In this document: positions 24,778 to 37,554 of the stretch, piece by piece
Layout of the letters: each line of letters opens with the position of its first letter
Position numbering within the stretch: position 1 is the stretch's first letter
Position numbers and translations under genes: made by a program
The notes under the pieces: model-generated
Seen by the model: the letters and a program-made list of their open reading frames with translations, nothing else
Database searches by the model: none
Told to the model about the DNA's origin: nothing
Source of the DNA: Glandiceps talaboti
Lineage: Eukaryota; Hemichordata; Enteropneusta; Spengelidae
Length of the DNA: 64,000 nucleotides
NCBI RefSeq assembly: GCF_964340395.1
Contig: NC_135549.1
Span: forward strand, 22,937,342-23,001,341
Reading direction: 5' to 3'

Positions 24778-25541
24778 AGCAAAAGGCACTTGTGTCACAC
24801 ATGTATTTAGTAAGTACCGTAAACTTGGAAATTTTCGCTTAAGACTTATTGGTGCTAATTTCGCTCGAAAACAAAAACACAAAAATATGTAGCAGCAAAA
24901 ATTATTTTTTGTACATGAAAATGATGAACACAGTTTACTAGTCTTGTTATTTGTGAAAATCAGTCTTTAAGAATTAGCTGAAGACTGTAAAATCGCAAAA
25001 TTTTCTTGTAGGGAAAAAAATGTCTATTTATAGTACATGTATGTAGTACATACATTGAAGCCTTGTTCACACCTAATTACATGTACAGGCACTCTTGGCA
25101 CCTACCTTATGGTTGGATGTATTGTGTTTTAATACCCATAGGATGGTACACGCTTCACATCATAAGTGTATCATCGTATGTTGTAGAACTAGTTCATGAT
25201 GATATCAAAAAAAAAAAAATTGTTTCCTCACTAAGGAACCATATTTTGTAGTTAAATGTTACAAGTACTTCTGAACTTTGAGTGTAGATTACTAGGTGAT
25301 ATATCTAGCTTTCAGGTTGGAACTTCTACAAAAAAGGTCGTGATGGTTTCAGGAGACTTCCTGTAGCCTAGATGTCTCAAGTGAAGGTTGATAGTTGGTA
25401 TTTGTGTGGACATGAAATCCTCCAAACTGCTTCCTAAGGGAGGAGTACTTACAAAGGTTTTAATACCCACGTAACAAGAAATGTGACATTTCTCATATGT
25501 TAACTTACATTTTTTTTTCACTTTTTTTTTTTTTTTTACAG

Positions 25542-26538
25542 AAGTAAGACATGCCCATGCACCCAGCCTACCTACACCTACCGCCTCACCCATTTGTTAC
25601 CCACCACCAGCATCGTCTCCGACTGGCTCCAATGATAGTTGTAGCAGCTCCAGTGGTACCACCACAAGTACCACCAGCAGAGTACAGACACAGTCCAACA
25701 ATGTAAAACTTAAAAATGTCACCAAGATGATCTCCACTGCCAAAGCAGCCACTGTGCGTGCTTCATCTCCGTCAGTCCGAACACCATCACCACTAACTAC
25801 TAAACTAAGCAGTACTCCACCCAGCACACCAAAGGTTCGTACATTTATTGTTAAAATCCACCATTTTTCACAATATAAAGGGGCAGGCAATTGATAATAA
25901 TAATAATAATATATGAATTTCCTACACCTATAGAATCAAATAGTACCTTTTTGGTTCTGTTTGTATCGTTAATTTTGACCGTGGTCTTGACGTTTAGAGA
26001 CATAATTTAAAAAACAAACCATATCTGTTTTTCATCCAGCAGACTAAGAGTAATTCATTAAAGGGGTTGAGTGGGTGGTGGGGAGCTGTGTCGCCATCAA
26101 AGACTTGTCCTTTAAAAGTGTATTTTTAGACATTCTGTCATTAATGCAGCAAACTCACAAAATTGTTTGATTTGCATATAATTTTTCTCTAAAGAGAATG
26201 TCCTGGTTCAATTGAATTTTCACAGACGATGCCACCACAAATCAAGAAAAATCACACAGCTCCCTTTGTGAGAATGGAACAAAGTCCACAGGCGCAGGCC
26301 GAGTTAGCCAGCATAAAGAAAACACTGAGTGTAGCTGAGAAGAATGGCAACACGAACTCTAACAGTAACGTCAATAGCAATGCCAACAGCAACATTAACA
26401 GTGACAAGTTGACTAGTGTTACCACAAGCAATGCCAAAAGTTCTGCTGGTAAGAGTGGCGGCGGCGGTAGTAGTGGTGGTGGTAGCAGTACAAGCTCAAA
26501 GAAGTCCTCTTCTCCTAGGAAGTTACTACCTTGTAAAG
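25542..26538 (+). CDS. ATXN7: ATXN7 exons 1-2 found: Ser/Pro/Thr-rich and Asn/Gly/Ser-rich linker
   Basis: The first exon (25542-25834) follows a long T-tract and AG and encodes VRHAHAPSLPTPTASP and Ser/Thr/Pro-rich sequence, ending AAG before a GTTCGT donor. The second (26226-26538) encodes TMPPQIKKNHTAPFV, then Asn/Ser repeats and a Gly/Ser stretch, then KKSSSPRKLLPCK before GTAGGT. In the ATXN7 family the segment between the two Cys/His blocks is of this low-complexity type. The join AAG/ACG is phase 0. Assignment of the first exon rests on frame and composition only. Confidence 0.7.
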
Positions 26539-29500
26539 GTAGGTACATCTCTGACCAGTATGTTAGCTGCATTAGCCTTGTATCATACTATTTTGACACA
26601 CAAAGTCACCAAATAAGTATTGCAATCTTGGGTGTGGTCAACCCTTTCTAGAAGTGGTTCTAGCCAACTTATTCCAGATTAAACCAGTTGAAACTGGTTT
26701 AGGGTTTGCATGAATCAGTTGTTACTGCTGGTGTGTGGGTACACATTGTAGAATGTGCAACCTTTGTATTGCAAGCGTTTGTAATTTGACAAGTAAATGT
26801 AAAGTTATGTGAAATACTTAGTGCTGATTTATTTGTGAGATATTTTGAAGTAAATCATATGATATTGATTGCAATAAATATGTAACAAACTATGAAATGG
26901 TTATGTTAGATTTTTTGTACGTTCAATGTTGCAGGTAACACTGAGATAATTTATGTATTTTTTTCCACCAATACAGATAGAGAATTTGATGCCAATAAAC
27001 ATTGTGGAGTTTGGCTGAAAGACATACAAAAACATTGTACAAGATCACTAACATGCAAGGTAAGTCAAAGTTATCTTCATACATTCAACTACTCACTATT
27101 AAAAAGTAGTTCAGGGGTTGTGTGGACTACGCCGTGTAGCATTTTCTAAGATCTTCTATGTAAAATGTCACTCATGAATATTCATTGTGCAACCATGAAT
27201 AATTATTTCTGCTGACTCCCATCATACAATAACCCATAACAAAGATACCCCATAAAAAGGCACAAGATCAACTTGATGTTTCTCTGAAATCACAAGTAAT
27301 TGTAGGTGATGTAAAATCATGAAATGATTCTCCAGAACCAATACTTTATGAAAATGTCTTTATTTCCTGGAGTGGTGTTGCCCTTTAACCGTCTTTGCCC
27401 ACTTCAAACCAGTCAAAAACTAAATTTCTGAATTGTTTATTAAATCCAATTTTAGAAGAAGGGCTTTAGGAGAAATTGGATAGTGAGGGACATAAAGTAG
27501 TCCACTTCATATTCACTGTAATGTCTAAAAAATAATGGATGTACCTTCATTGTCACCTTGTCCCAGTACATTGAAAACATGGATTATTTTTATACACAAA
27601 TTCTTTTTTCTGTTTTGATGACAGACTCATGCACTGTCACTGAGGAGAGCAGTACAAGGCAGGAGGAAACCGTTTGATGAACTCTTAGCAGAACACAGGG
27701 CCAGGAGAGAGAAGGAGCTTCAGGAAAAGGGCTTGAGTCAGGCTAAATTACAACAGCAACATAAACAACAACAGCTGCAGAAACAGAAACAACAGCAGCA
27801 GCAACATCAAGATAATCAGACTGGAAAGAGTTCATCGGCTAGTGTGACAAAAACACCATCACCACCAAAGACTTCTAGTTTAACATCTCACCCTCACAAG
27901 TAAGTGTTACAGAAACACATATGTGTTACTTCATCACATGGTAATGTTTTTCACATCTGTTCTGGTTGATAAATAATAGTTATGTTATTGTAAACTGAGA
28001 TTCTGTTTCTTGTCATCAACTCTGTTATTGCATTGTGTCATCAACCTCTGTGTTGTAATCAATATCAATCCTTGTGTGATCATCTGATGATGTCATTGTC
28101 ATCAATCTCTAATCTGCATTGTCATCAGTATGTGTGTTGTTGTCATCAATCTCTATGTTGTCATCAGTATGCATGTTGTCATCAATCTCTATGTTGTCAT
28201 CAGTATGTATGTTGTCATCAATCTCTGTGTGCTGTCATCAGTATGTATGTTGTCAACAATCTCTGTTGTCATCATGAATCTTTGTTCTCATCACTATGTG
28301 TGCTGCCATCATGAATCTCTCTGTTGTCATCATCAATCTCTGTGTTGTCATCAATCTCTGTGTTGTCATCATCAATCTCTGTGTTGTCATCATCAATCTC
28401 TGTGTTGTCATCATCAATCTCTGTGTTGTCATCATCAATCTCTGTGTTGTTGTCATGTTGCAGGAGGCCATTACATTCTACATCTGGTGTTGGGACAGCA
28501 GAAAGGCAATCATTGAGTAGTGCTGCAGTGGGCACATTACAACATCAATCAAACACAGCAACAGATACTAGATCAAGTGATGGAGAATATGATGCAGCCG
28601 ATGACTTGGATAATTTCTGTCCATATGTCACTCATCAACCAAAACCTGCTGCAGTAAGTAGCCAATATCATGTTATCAGGGTGTCGTCTAGTAAAAAGAC
28701 AAACTGTAAGTTTTTGTAGTGGGTCAAAATGATGACAACTAGGTTTTCTTGTGAGTCACCACATAGTCTCAGAGTAAGAAAGATAGGGGAACACCAAATT
28801 TTGGTTGGTCACAAGAAATTACTGTGCATCAGTGGGGACGTCAAATTGGGTGAATAGAGGGCATACTTCAAATATAAAAAGTGATGGTTGAAAGTCAATA
28901 TAGTCTTTTTACTATAAGTGTCTCAACCTTATCCAAGGCTTCTGAAGGCAAGGATGAGAGGTGGCGGCATTGAAGGGGGGGGGGGGGGGGGGGGGGGTGC
29001 ATTGAGTGAGAGGTTTGGTGGAGACATTAAGTGGGAGGGGAGACTTGGAAAATGAGGCTAATACAGCAAATGCTCAGTGGTATCCTGTTGCAATTGAAAG
29101 TGAACAAGTGATAATGGAAGTCAATACTTCATTTATTGTGGGTCCCTTGTGGAGTGCTTGTATGTGTCATAACAAATCTACTGTAACTTTCCCCTTTGCA
29201 GATATTTTGAGTAGAATTACTAGAAACAGAAAAATCTTCCAAAAATGTTGACCATCAGACTTGCAGTGATTAGTTATATTTGTTTATACACAGTTGTTGG
29301 TATATAAACACTCTCCTTCGCTGTTCCCTTTCTCACAGTGCTACCCCACCCCGTTATGTGCAGTGTTGTACAACTAATGTACTTTGAAGTGTACAGGTCT
29401 GGAACATCATTGCATGTTTTGTGTATTGTTTTTTGAAAAAAATGAGTAAAAATGTTGATGTTTGTTATTTCAGATGTGTAGTTTTGGTGCCAGACTAATG

Positions 29501-32500
29501 GGAAGAGGGTGCTATGTGTTCAATAGAAAGACGGATCACGTTAGGTCAGCATTTATGTCATTGGTGGAAAGACATCTCCATCCACCACCATTCAAGTAAG
29601 TATCGCAGTAATAAAACTACACAGCAAAATGTTGTCTTTCTACTAAAGCAGAATATGATTTTAATTGAAATTTTCCTTTTTTTTAAAAAAAAAAAGATTG
29701 TGAGCTGACAAATCTCAGAGTAGTGAAAGACTGTTGGGTTGTATTATCAAGCTAAAAAATAGTGTGAAAAATCTATACTGGTATTCATGGGCTAGAACTA
29801 TACCAGATTTTTATTGTGGCTGTTAGGATTGAACTTACTTAGCTCACCATTGGTAGGGGCATACTGATAAAATATGTGTATTTGAATATGCTAATTAAAA
29901 TGATGATGTCACTATATTAGGTTGGTAAATAGATAGCTGTTGCTATGGAAACAGGTTGAACTTTGTTTTTTTCTTGTTCAGCATGATCTACAAAAACTTT
30001 TGCTTTTTTCAGGAAACTGTGTGTCGCTACTAAATCTCCCCTGAGTGGTGGGCTTGGAACACATGCTGTACCTGTTGAATACGCAAACGCAACAAGTATT
30101 TCTGCTGCCTCAAGTGCCATAAGTGGGAAAATAATGCCGTCAATGGCAAACGGACCACTGAACAAGTCACAGAACAATAGCAAGAAATGTAAACCGAGTA
30201 ATAAGCAAGCCAAGGCCAAAGACACTCATCCGACTTCTAAATCCAAAGCACGGAGAAAGAGTGGTGGTGGTAGCGGCGGCGGTGGAATCTGTCCGGCTAA
30301 TGTGATGCCTAGTTTAAATGCAGGACCAGTTGCAATTCCACTATCCGCTGGAAATGCTACCGGATTTAGTATTAATCCAGCCACGTACACGGATATGACT
30401 CCGAACATCCTGTCAGCCAGTACAGGCAATCTAATCAAGGATCTAAGTATTGTTGTGACAAATATTGATGCAAACGTCAACAGTGGTCTAACGCCAGGAC
30501 AAGTCATCAACGGTGTTGGCGGCGGCACCACTACAAATCCACCAGTGCTTACTACCAGTACAGGTCAACTGGTCACTTCTAACATGTCAGGACATCTTGC
30601 CACCGTGGCTAATCCACACTTTACGGCAGCGGGACAAACTTATCAGATTTCTCAAACGGGACAACAACTGCCAGCTGGCGTCCCCATCACTAATATCAAC
30701 ATTGCCACCAGTATGCAAGGAAGTGTAATAAACACTGTCAGTGGAGAGAAAAAATTAACAAACGTTGCCACGGGCAAAGTCAGCAGCAAAAGCAATGCAA
30801 AGTCTCGGAGTAAGAGCTCCACCAATAAACAAAGCAACATGACACGTGTCCATAATGTATGGCAAAGTCCAACAACTAGTGCTAATGTGTCTAGGACTGA
30901 AAATACTATATCTTACGATGCAAATAGTAATGGACCATCATCAGCTCAGCCTAGCCCTAGCTCAATATCAACAACACCAAGTCCACATTTTAGGCCGGTA
31001 AGTGGGATGAAATTAGTCAAGCAAATAGTTTTTGTGTGGTTGTCAAGAAATAGTATTTACTTGTTTTGTTGTTACCTCCCCAGCCCCTCTGTTGCTTTCC
31101 CTAAAAAGTAAGCAAATTGTGGTGGGATTTATGATGAACAAAAAAGAAAAGAATATTAAGACATACAACTTGAGGGCACCTGTCTATTAAGATATTAGAT
31201 GTGGCACCAGAGGGCGCCAGACTAGATTAGACTTTAGAATGAAATTGTTAGTGGGCATGATTATAACATAACATCAACTTGTATCAAGCAGTTTATATTC
31301 AATTTCCATTGGAAAGATAAAAAAAAGCACTCAAAGTACCAGGATGTAATTTAGGATATGTTTGTACATGTACTTCCAATTTTAAATTATTAGATGTTGA
31401 TCTCCATATGTTTGTCTCTATCTGTGTTGTGTTACACTCCTTGAGTATAATAGCACTAACTAACTACCTTTGGTGCCAGGTGGACAGAGAATTGCAATGT
31501 AATGTAATGTAATGTAATGTAATGTTGTGCCACATTGACTGAGCAATGTAATGCCAGCAACTTGGTGACCTGTGAAATAGTGTTAGTTAGTTCATTTCCA
31601 AGTTACTAAGCTCCCCCCCCCCCCTCCTCATATACACTGGTAACAGTGTCAAAGGGGAGGAAGAACAATTTTGATTTAAAAACATTGTCAGCTAAAGTCA
31701 CTGACAACATGAATTTACATATTACAACTGATAATGAGTAAATTAATATCCAAGTGACATGAAACAGTGAAAGCTCTTCCAATGGTGTTATTTCAAAATG
31801 TTTTGCCGCTGGTGACACATAGACATACACGCATACTCTGTGTATATCGCATCCACTTTTGTTTTGTTGTAATCAGGTGTGTTCGCAATAGCGTGTGGCA
31901 CATGATCTAGTGAAAGTACTTATACATACCTTATCATATGTAGAGATATATTGGTTGTATTCTGTGTTTCAAAACAAAATAATCTCGAGCACTATTGCAA
32001 TGACGGTCATACAGTCATACTTTCACTGGTTGGTTCAACATGGTTTAGCAGTAGGAATAAAAATAAGGATAATAACCATGGAATAAAAGTTATCACCCAA
32101 AACCAAAAAAGTTACAAATTATAGTCAAATTGAATGCAAATAGATAGTATGAAAAAGTGGACCAGTACTTACTGTGGCAATTGATACAGAATACCATACT
32201 ACTCTGTGTACTTGTAAAGATTTTAACCCCTGAATTGTCTTGTTTGTATACAGGGTTCAATAAGTCCACAAATGCCAGTGCAGTCACCCTTACCCAATGG
32301 TATTATACCGTCTCCATCGGCAGCAGTCAATCTTAAAGGTTTTCCAGTATCAACTATCAATCATTTTCATAGCATTAGTCCAAGTAGAAATAGTACTCCA
32401 TCACCCATTACCATTACCAGTTCTACAGAGGCGTCACCTAACAATAGTGGACAGTTCACCTCAAATATGTTCACAGCTACAAGTAAGTTATATGCATGAT

Positions 32501-33366
32501 AATGATGAGAGTGTTTTGGGGGTTTGCTTGGGGAGGGGGGGATATTTGAGATACCCCAATACCCCATTTTAGACCATACCGTCTGTGCCTTTCCATGTCA
32601 ACAGTGATCTTGCAGTTCTGCACATGCATAAAACAAGCATTTTTCTTAATTTTTTTTTGGGGGGAGGGGGGGGGGTTTAGCTAAGAATTAATGCTGTGTA
32701 TGGATGTTAAATCTCTTTCTGGGACCTCATTTTAGACCAAACAAAATAAAAAGTGGTGTAGAGTGGACCTCATTTTAAACTTCAGCTTGAAAATTAACAC
32801 CCCAGTGTAGACCAAAGGGCTAGTAAACACACTCAGGGCAGCATATGTATGTACAGCCAATTATAGGGAGAAATAGTCGAACCGTCTCACCATTTATATG
32901 ATTTTTGTGACAGGAACAGACAAAACAAGTCAATAGGTGGATAATTACTAGTAGACATCAAACTTGTATTGTTGCACAATATGTAACCATTATAACTTTG
33001 GTGTACTTTACCCTCCCCTCCCCTCTAGATAAGACCATGTCAGCAGCGGCAGCTAGGGTCAACACCAACTTCCAGAAACAAGTCCAGAAGCAGTCGTCAG
33101 TAGTAACACAGCCTTCCCCAATACAACAACATGTACAGCTACAGCAGCAGTCACCTCAGATCACTGCAAACATTGTGACTACGGGCAAACCACTACATCT
33201 CAACAATGCTTTGATATCCAACAGCCAACAACTGTTCAACATGCAACCGCTGCAGACAATACGGTTGCCAATCCAGCAAACCTTGGCGCTTCAACAACAG
33301 ACAGCGCCACAGAAGACATTAGAACAGAAACAAACATTACTCGGACAGACTGACGAACCCATGTAG
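25542..33366 (+). CDS. ATXN7: Ataxin-7 (SCA7-domain) gene, nine exons, 5' end missing
   Basis: Exons are 25542-25834, 26226-26538, 26977-27059, 27625-27899, 28464-28653, 29474-29595, 30013-30997, 32254-32482 and 33029-33366. All junctions are AG/GT and the frame is continuous for 941 residues to a TAG stop. The SCA7 zinc-binding block is unmistakable (HCGVW...CTRSLTCK joined to THALSLRRAVQGRRKPFD). Ataxin-7 proteins are subunits of the SAGA histone acetyltransferase complex, where the SCA7 region tethers the H2B deubiquitinase module. The first exon found starts in phase with one base supplied upstream, so at least one more 5' exon, probably encoding the N-terminal Cys/His block, is unseen. 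Vertebrates have several paralogues (ATXN7, ATXN7L1, ATXN7L2); a pre-duplication orthologue is likely but not proven. Confidence 0.9.
26977..27899 (+). CDS. ATXN7: ATXN7 exons 3-4 found: SCA7 domain and Gln-rich tail
   Basis: Exon 26977-27059 encodes DREFDANKHCGVW then CTRSLTCK. Exon 27625-27899 continues with THALSLRRAVQGRRKPFDE and LLAEHRARREKE. This is the SCA7 block with Cys-x(n)-Cys-x5-Cys-x2-His spacing (C..C..C..H), which in yeast Sgf73 and human ATXN7 contacts nucleosome or deubiquitinase components. It is followed by a Gln-rich stretch encoded by mixed CAA and CAG codons, with runs of three to five Gln broken by Lys and His. Human ATXN7 has its disease-linked polyglutamine at the N terminus; here the Gln-rich stretch lies after the domain and is interrupted. 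Confidence 0.93.
27175..27390. mobile_element. Dispersed repeat with CACTCCA-type ends, copy 2 (ATXN7 intron)
   Basis: Shares CATGAATATTCATTGT, ATGAAATGATTCTCCAGAACC, AAAATGTCTT and CCTGGAGTGGTGTTGCCCTTT with the element at 9575-9875. The left inverted end is not clear here. Confidence 0.5.
28030..28460. repeat. 21-bp tandem repeat abutting an ATXN7 splice acceptor
   Basis: Units of about 21 bp (TTGTCATCATCAATCTCTGTG less one base in places) fill the last 400 bp of the intron and run to within about 15 bp of the AG at 28462-28463. More diverged units lie at the left. Because 21 is a multiple of three, several frames stay open and mimic coding sequence. Confidence 0.85.
28464..29595 (+). CDS. 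ATXN7: ATXN7 exons 5-6 found: acidic linker and conserved C-terminal block
   Basis: Exon 28464-28653 encodes a Ser/Thr/Gln linker ending in an acidic stretch (EYDAADDLDNFCPYVTH). Exon 29474-29595 encodes MCSFGARLMGRGCYVFNRKT and RSAFMSLVERHLHPPPFK, a segment conserved in ATXN7-like proteins downstream of SCA7. Both junctions preserve frame (phase 0 in between, phase 2 at the end). Confidence 0.85.
28715..28875. repeat. Dispersed repeat fragment (ATXN7 intron)
   Basis: Resembles 8830-8970 in word order: GGTTTTCTTG, GAGTCA-CACA, AAGAAAT, CAGTGG, GAGGGCA. It is diverged, and no ends are defined. Confidence 0.35.
28975..28997. repeat. Poly-G run of 23
   Basis: Twenty-three consecutive G in an ATXN7 intron. 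The length may be unreliable because homopolymers are error-prone in sequencing. Confidence 0.9.
30013..33366 (+). CDS. ATXN7: ATXN7 exons 7-9 found: long low-complexity C-terminus
   Basis: Exon 30013-30997 (328 residues) is rich in Ser, Asn, Thr and Gly with a basic patch (KSKARRKSGGG) and a SKSNAKSRSKSS stretch. Exon 32254-32482 is Ser/Pro-rich (SPSRNSTPSPITITS). The last exon, 33029-33366, is Gln-rich (QLQQQSPQ, LALQQQTAPQK) and ends TDEPM-stop. No folded domain is recognised, as expected for the C-terminal tail of this family. Acceptors TTTTTTCAG, GTATACAG and CCCTCTAG are good. Confidence 0.85.
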
Positions 33367-33910
33367 CTTTTTTTTATAGGCCTTCTATGGAGTATAATCT
33401 ATTTTACCATGAAATAACATCGTTTAACTTTTTTGCTGCATTTTGTGAATATTAAAAAAACTGAAGAAGCTTGAATTGAATATATTTTAATATAATACCT
33501 CAGATGCCTATTTATTGACCTGGTGTTATGTAAATTGGAGTGATGTCATACATGTTATTGACTTCTGACCTAATGTTATGTAAATTAGAGCGAAATCATA
33601 GAAGTTATTGACCTCTGATAAGGTAATCTGTACATCAAAGTAGGTAATAGTTGTAATTGACCTCTGACCTAGTATTATGTAAATTGTAGTGATGTAATAG
33701 ATGTTATTGACCTCTGATGAAGGACTTGTTATTGTCAATGCTCAATCAGATAGAGGCTAGTGGGGGATAAAGTGTATATCTCCCCCCACAGGGCCAATGT
33801 TCATGTTGATAGAAAGCTTTTCTATCTCAGGGAAAACTACGAAAGATGCGCAACAACGTTAAATCAAGATGAGGCTACGTGAATTTATATATATAAAATA
33901 ATAAAAAACA
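33367..33910 (+). other. ATXN7 3' untranslated region and nearby tandem repeat
   Basis: Follows the TAG stop. A repeat of about 60 bp, marked by TTATTGACCTCTGA and TTATGTAAATT, occurs about four times from 33520 to 33725. AATAAA at 33900-33905 is a candidate poly(A) signal; others exist further on, so the true end is open. Confidence 0.5.
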
Positions 33911-36641
33911 TATATGCTAAACGGCTATCATGTTTTCACAAGATATTTGCCATTTTTTGAAATATACGTAATGTTCCCAATCCATGGCAGACAAAGATTG
34001 GGTCGAAATGCTGACTTCCACGTGTCTGAAATGAACAAGCCAGCAGTGATCATCAGCTGCTGTATGGAATTCCGTACACTGCTTGAAGGACTTGAACTCC
34101 AAATATCAAAATACTGGCATCATTTTGGATTTTTTTTAGTGACACAAAAAAACAACAACATTACAAATGATCGTTTGTCGTACTTATTTACCCTAAAGCT
34201 TTATCACTTGAAAAAAAAAAACACACAATTTTTTTTTCACAAGATGTTCATGTCTTTATTCATGTTTTCATTGTGTAGAGTACTGCTACAAGACTATTCA
34301 AAAGGGACACTTAAAAAAAAAAATCTAATATATTATTATTTTGTGTCTCCTAAAAATTAAAAAAAAAAATTAAAAAAATCAAGCAAAAAATGATATATTC
34401 CTTTACAAGGGGATATTTACTGAGAATTTTCATGTATGGCGATAGAGAGTTTCTGTTTAAAAAAGTATTCTAAATTGTGTATGTAGTAAGTTAGAGGATC
34501 AGTGTGTTCAATGGAGTTTGCAATCAATGACAGTTCAAAGGTTACATGTTTATACTTTATTGGTCACTGTGTCATAATCATGTGACCACTGTGAACCAAT
34601 CATTTGAACTGTGTATATGGTCATGACTGCCACAGATATTTGTTGATGGATTATAGTCAAGCCACTGCTTGTCTGACTCTCAACTTTTTACAGATTTTTA
34701 AAATTCAATTGTTGACGATTTCTGCTGTACAAAATTTAACTTGCCACTGTTGTATGATATATATATGAAACATTTCTGGACGTGTGTGAATGCACAAGTT
34801 TTTTTTGTATTTGTGCACATATGCATGCCATGTAGAAAGGTACCACTGCACACCGACAGCCAGACCGACAAAAACAGCACACCGACAGACAGACAGATAG
34901 ATAGATACAAACACAATGGCTTCCTTAGAATTTTATACCAAGAAGTATACACATACAAGTCAATAGTATTTATATTTGCAAGCAGAGAACAGCCTTAAAA
35001 ATGTGACATTCAGTGAGTCTTACAACAACTCATTCTTACCAAAAACTCTTGTACTGTTACAAAACAAAAAAAAGTTGTTCAAAAAAAAAAAGGCAAAAAA
35101 TGTTCTATATTTTCTTCTCAACATGAATATTCATGTAATCAATTGTGTTTTGAAGGAACTTTTCCAAGATTATATGTAGCTGAGCTAAGAGGATATTTGT
35201 CTTATTTTTGTTGTTATTTTTTTTTCTTTGACCCTTTTCAGGTCAACAATAATGTACATACTCATATGTATTATTTTTTTTTGCAGGAAACACAAAAGTT
35301 TTTGTTGTCAAAATTGTGGCTGGGTAAACTATTGGAGTGAACTTTTTAAGTTTATTGTATTTATTTTAGAAGTTGAAACAAAGAGCTGTACACTGTTTAC
35401 AATATCAAAAAAAACCACATATATTTAGAACCAATAGTTTCCAAATTGCCTGCATGCAATAATTACTACCAGGAGAGACAGGAAGACACCCTTTGATTTT
35501 ATCAGAAAAGTGACACCAAAAAAAAAAATATTTGAAATTAAAACTCAGATGCTTAAACTCTGAAGAATGAAGGATATCTCATATCCTGATTGTGACAAGA
35601 AAATATTAACCAAAAAACCAACATTTTCCTACGTACATGTCTAGATATTTTACTAAATTCTGTGCCGACCGAGACTTAAATAGTATTGACAAGAAAGACT
35701 AAAACATTTTTTTTTGATGTCCAAACTGCAAACTGGTTGGAATTTGTTTTTTGGGTTGTTTTGTAAAATTTACACATTTCAAAAAAATGACAAGTGTTGA
35801 TTGACATGTTGGTCTGCTTCAGTGATGGTTTTGAGAGACAGGATTGACCTTTCTTTGACCTATAACCTTTGACATCGTCTTTCAGGATTAGGATTTATCT
35901 TATTGGCTGTTGTCAAATCAGATCAGGGTGTGAATACAAGGGTGAAATCTGTTTAGGAGTGAATCAAGGTTTCAAACTTAAAATCTGCATACACCATACT
36001 TTCGGTGTAATGTGATGTTTGAAATGATAGTCTGAGAGGCCAGGGAGGCTAGACCCATTGTAATAGTTCCTGCAATTTCCTACAGGTCAGTTGATCGTAC
36101 ATTTCATGGTGTTCATATCAAGGCTTGTAATTGGTCAAAGAATTGGAGGGATGTAGATAAAGACTAGTGATTGGTCAGAGAATGGTATCTCTATAGATCA
36201 AGGCTTGCAATTGGTCAGAGAATGTGAGGCTTGTAGATACAGAGTAGCTCTATTGATAACTCTTAATCACAAAAAACTAATGTACTGAAAACAATGTTTT
36301 GCATCTATCTGAGTCTTGTGAAGGGTAGTTATTTGAAATGTTATCACTGTTGAAATGTTTATAGGAAAACAACCTAATGGTGATGCTGCTCATTGGTTGA
36401 CAGGGGTACGCTGTGGTTTTGTACAAAATATATGGTGACAGACTAGGTACTCAACTCTGTGTGAATTCACTCATTGATCTGATTTGATAACAGACTACCA
36501 ATACTTCCCAATGTTTACTTTGTATATGCTCAGAGCAGTTGAAAATGTTGTATGTCATGCCAAGTGCTGAAATCAGACTGTGCAAAAAAAAACATCTACC
36601 GATTTGTCTAAGTTAGTACTTGTTAATACCCCATGGCACAT

Positions 36642-36691
<50 letters not shown>

Positions 36692-37523
36692 AACTCCTAG
36701 TTCAGACTTAACTAACATATCTTTTTCTATTATTCTTTATTTACCAGTCAGAGGGGATATCATCGGGACTTGTTTAGAAAAAACGAGGCTCAATGGGAGG
36801 GAGTTATTTGTACCCCCCATAACACTGCCGAGGTATAAAGCCCCTCAGAACCAGTCAAATATACAAAAGTTAATAATGTGATATATTTGTATCTCACATT
36901 ACAGTATTGTTTGTTCTGTGTTTCATCAAATGTTCTCTTGTTTTGTCGTACAAACAAATCGTAAAGTACTGAACATTGAACAAACCTGAAATATACATTT
37001 AATACAGTTGCTAACTAGTCATGAAATCAAATTGTGTTAGACGTTCCCAGGCTAAGGATATTTATAGGTCGCATGTTAATACAACAAAACAGCTGGTTTT
37101 ATAATTCATGTGGAAACATTGTATTCCAAGAGTATCAGGTTAAACTATGCTGCTACTGTGGTATAATGAACAGTCCGACAAGGGATAGCGCTAAGTCCAG
37201 AATATCAAAGTGTTCACTGTACTGAACCATATTTTAATGAACAAATTGAAGACTTGTTTTCAGGCCTGTTACAAGAAAAGTAACATAATGGAGAGTTAAG
37301 TTGTAATGAAGATAGTGTAGAGATATTTGTAAGGCCTCGTCTGTGAGGTACACCGTGACGGGGCACTCTCACACATCGGTCAACCCCTCCCATGAGTGAG
37401 AGGAGGGTGGAATGACGTGATGTATCTTACAGTCTAGGTAATGCCATGTCAGGTTTTTACTGTTTGACTGTGTATTACCCGCAGTTTAAACCCCTAAAGC
37501 ACCAGATAGCCTTACAGACCAAT

Positions 37524-37554
<31 letters not shown>

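Noticed and set aside
20283-25541. Frequent TACATGTA palindromes as possible regulatory sites
   Set aside because: They occur throughout the window, in repeats and introns alike, so they look like genome-wide composition rather than a local signal.
28033-28719. Open frames over the TCATCAATCTC repeat
   Set aside because: Intronic 21-bp repeat; the real exon is 28464-28653 in the frame continuous with neighbouring ATXN7 exons.
29917-30840. Minus-strand open frames opposite ATXN7 exon 7
   Set aside because: Antisense shadows of a long Ser/Asn/Gly-rich exon.
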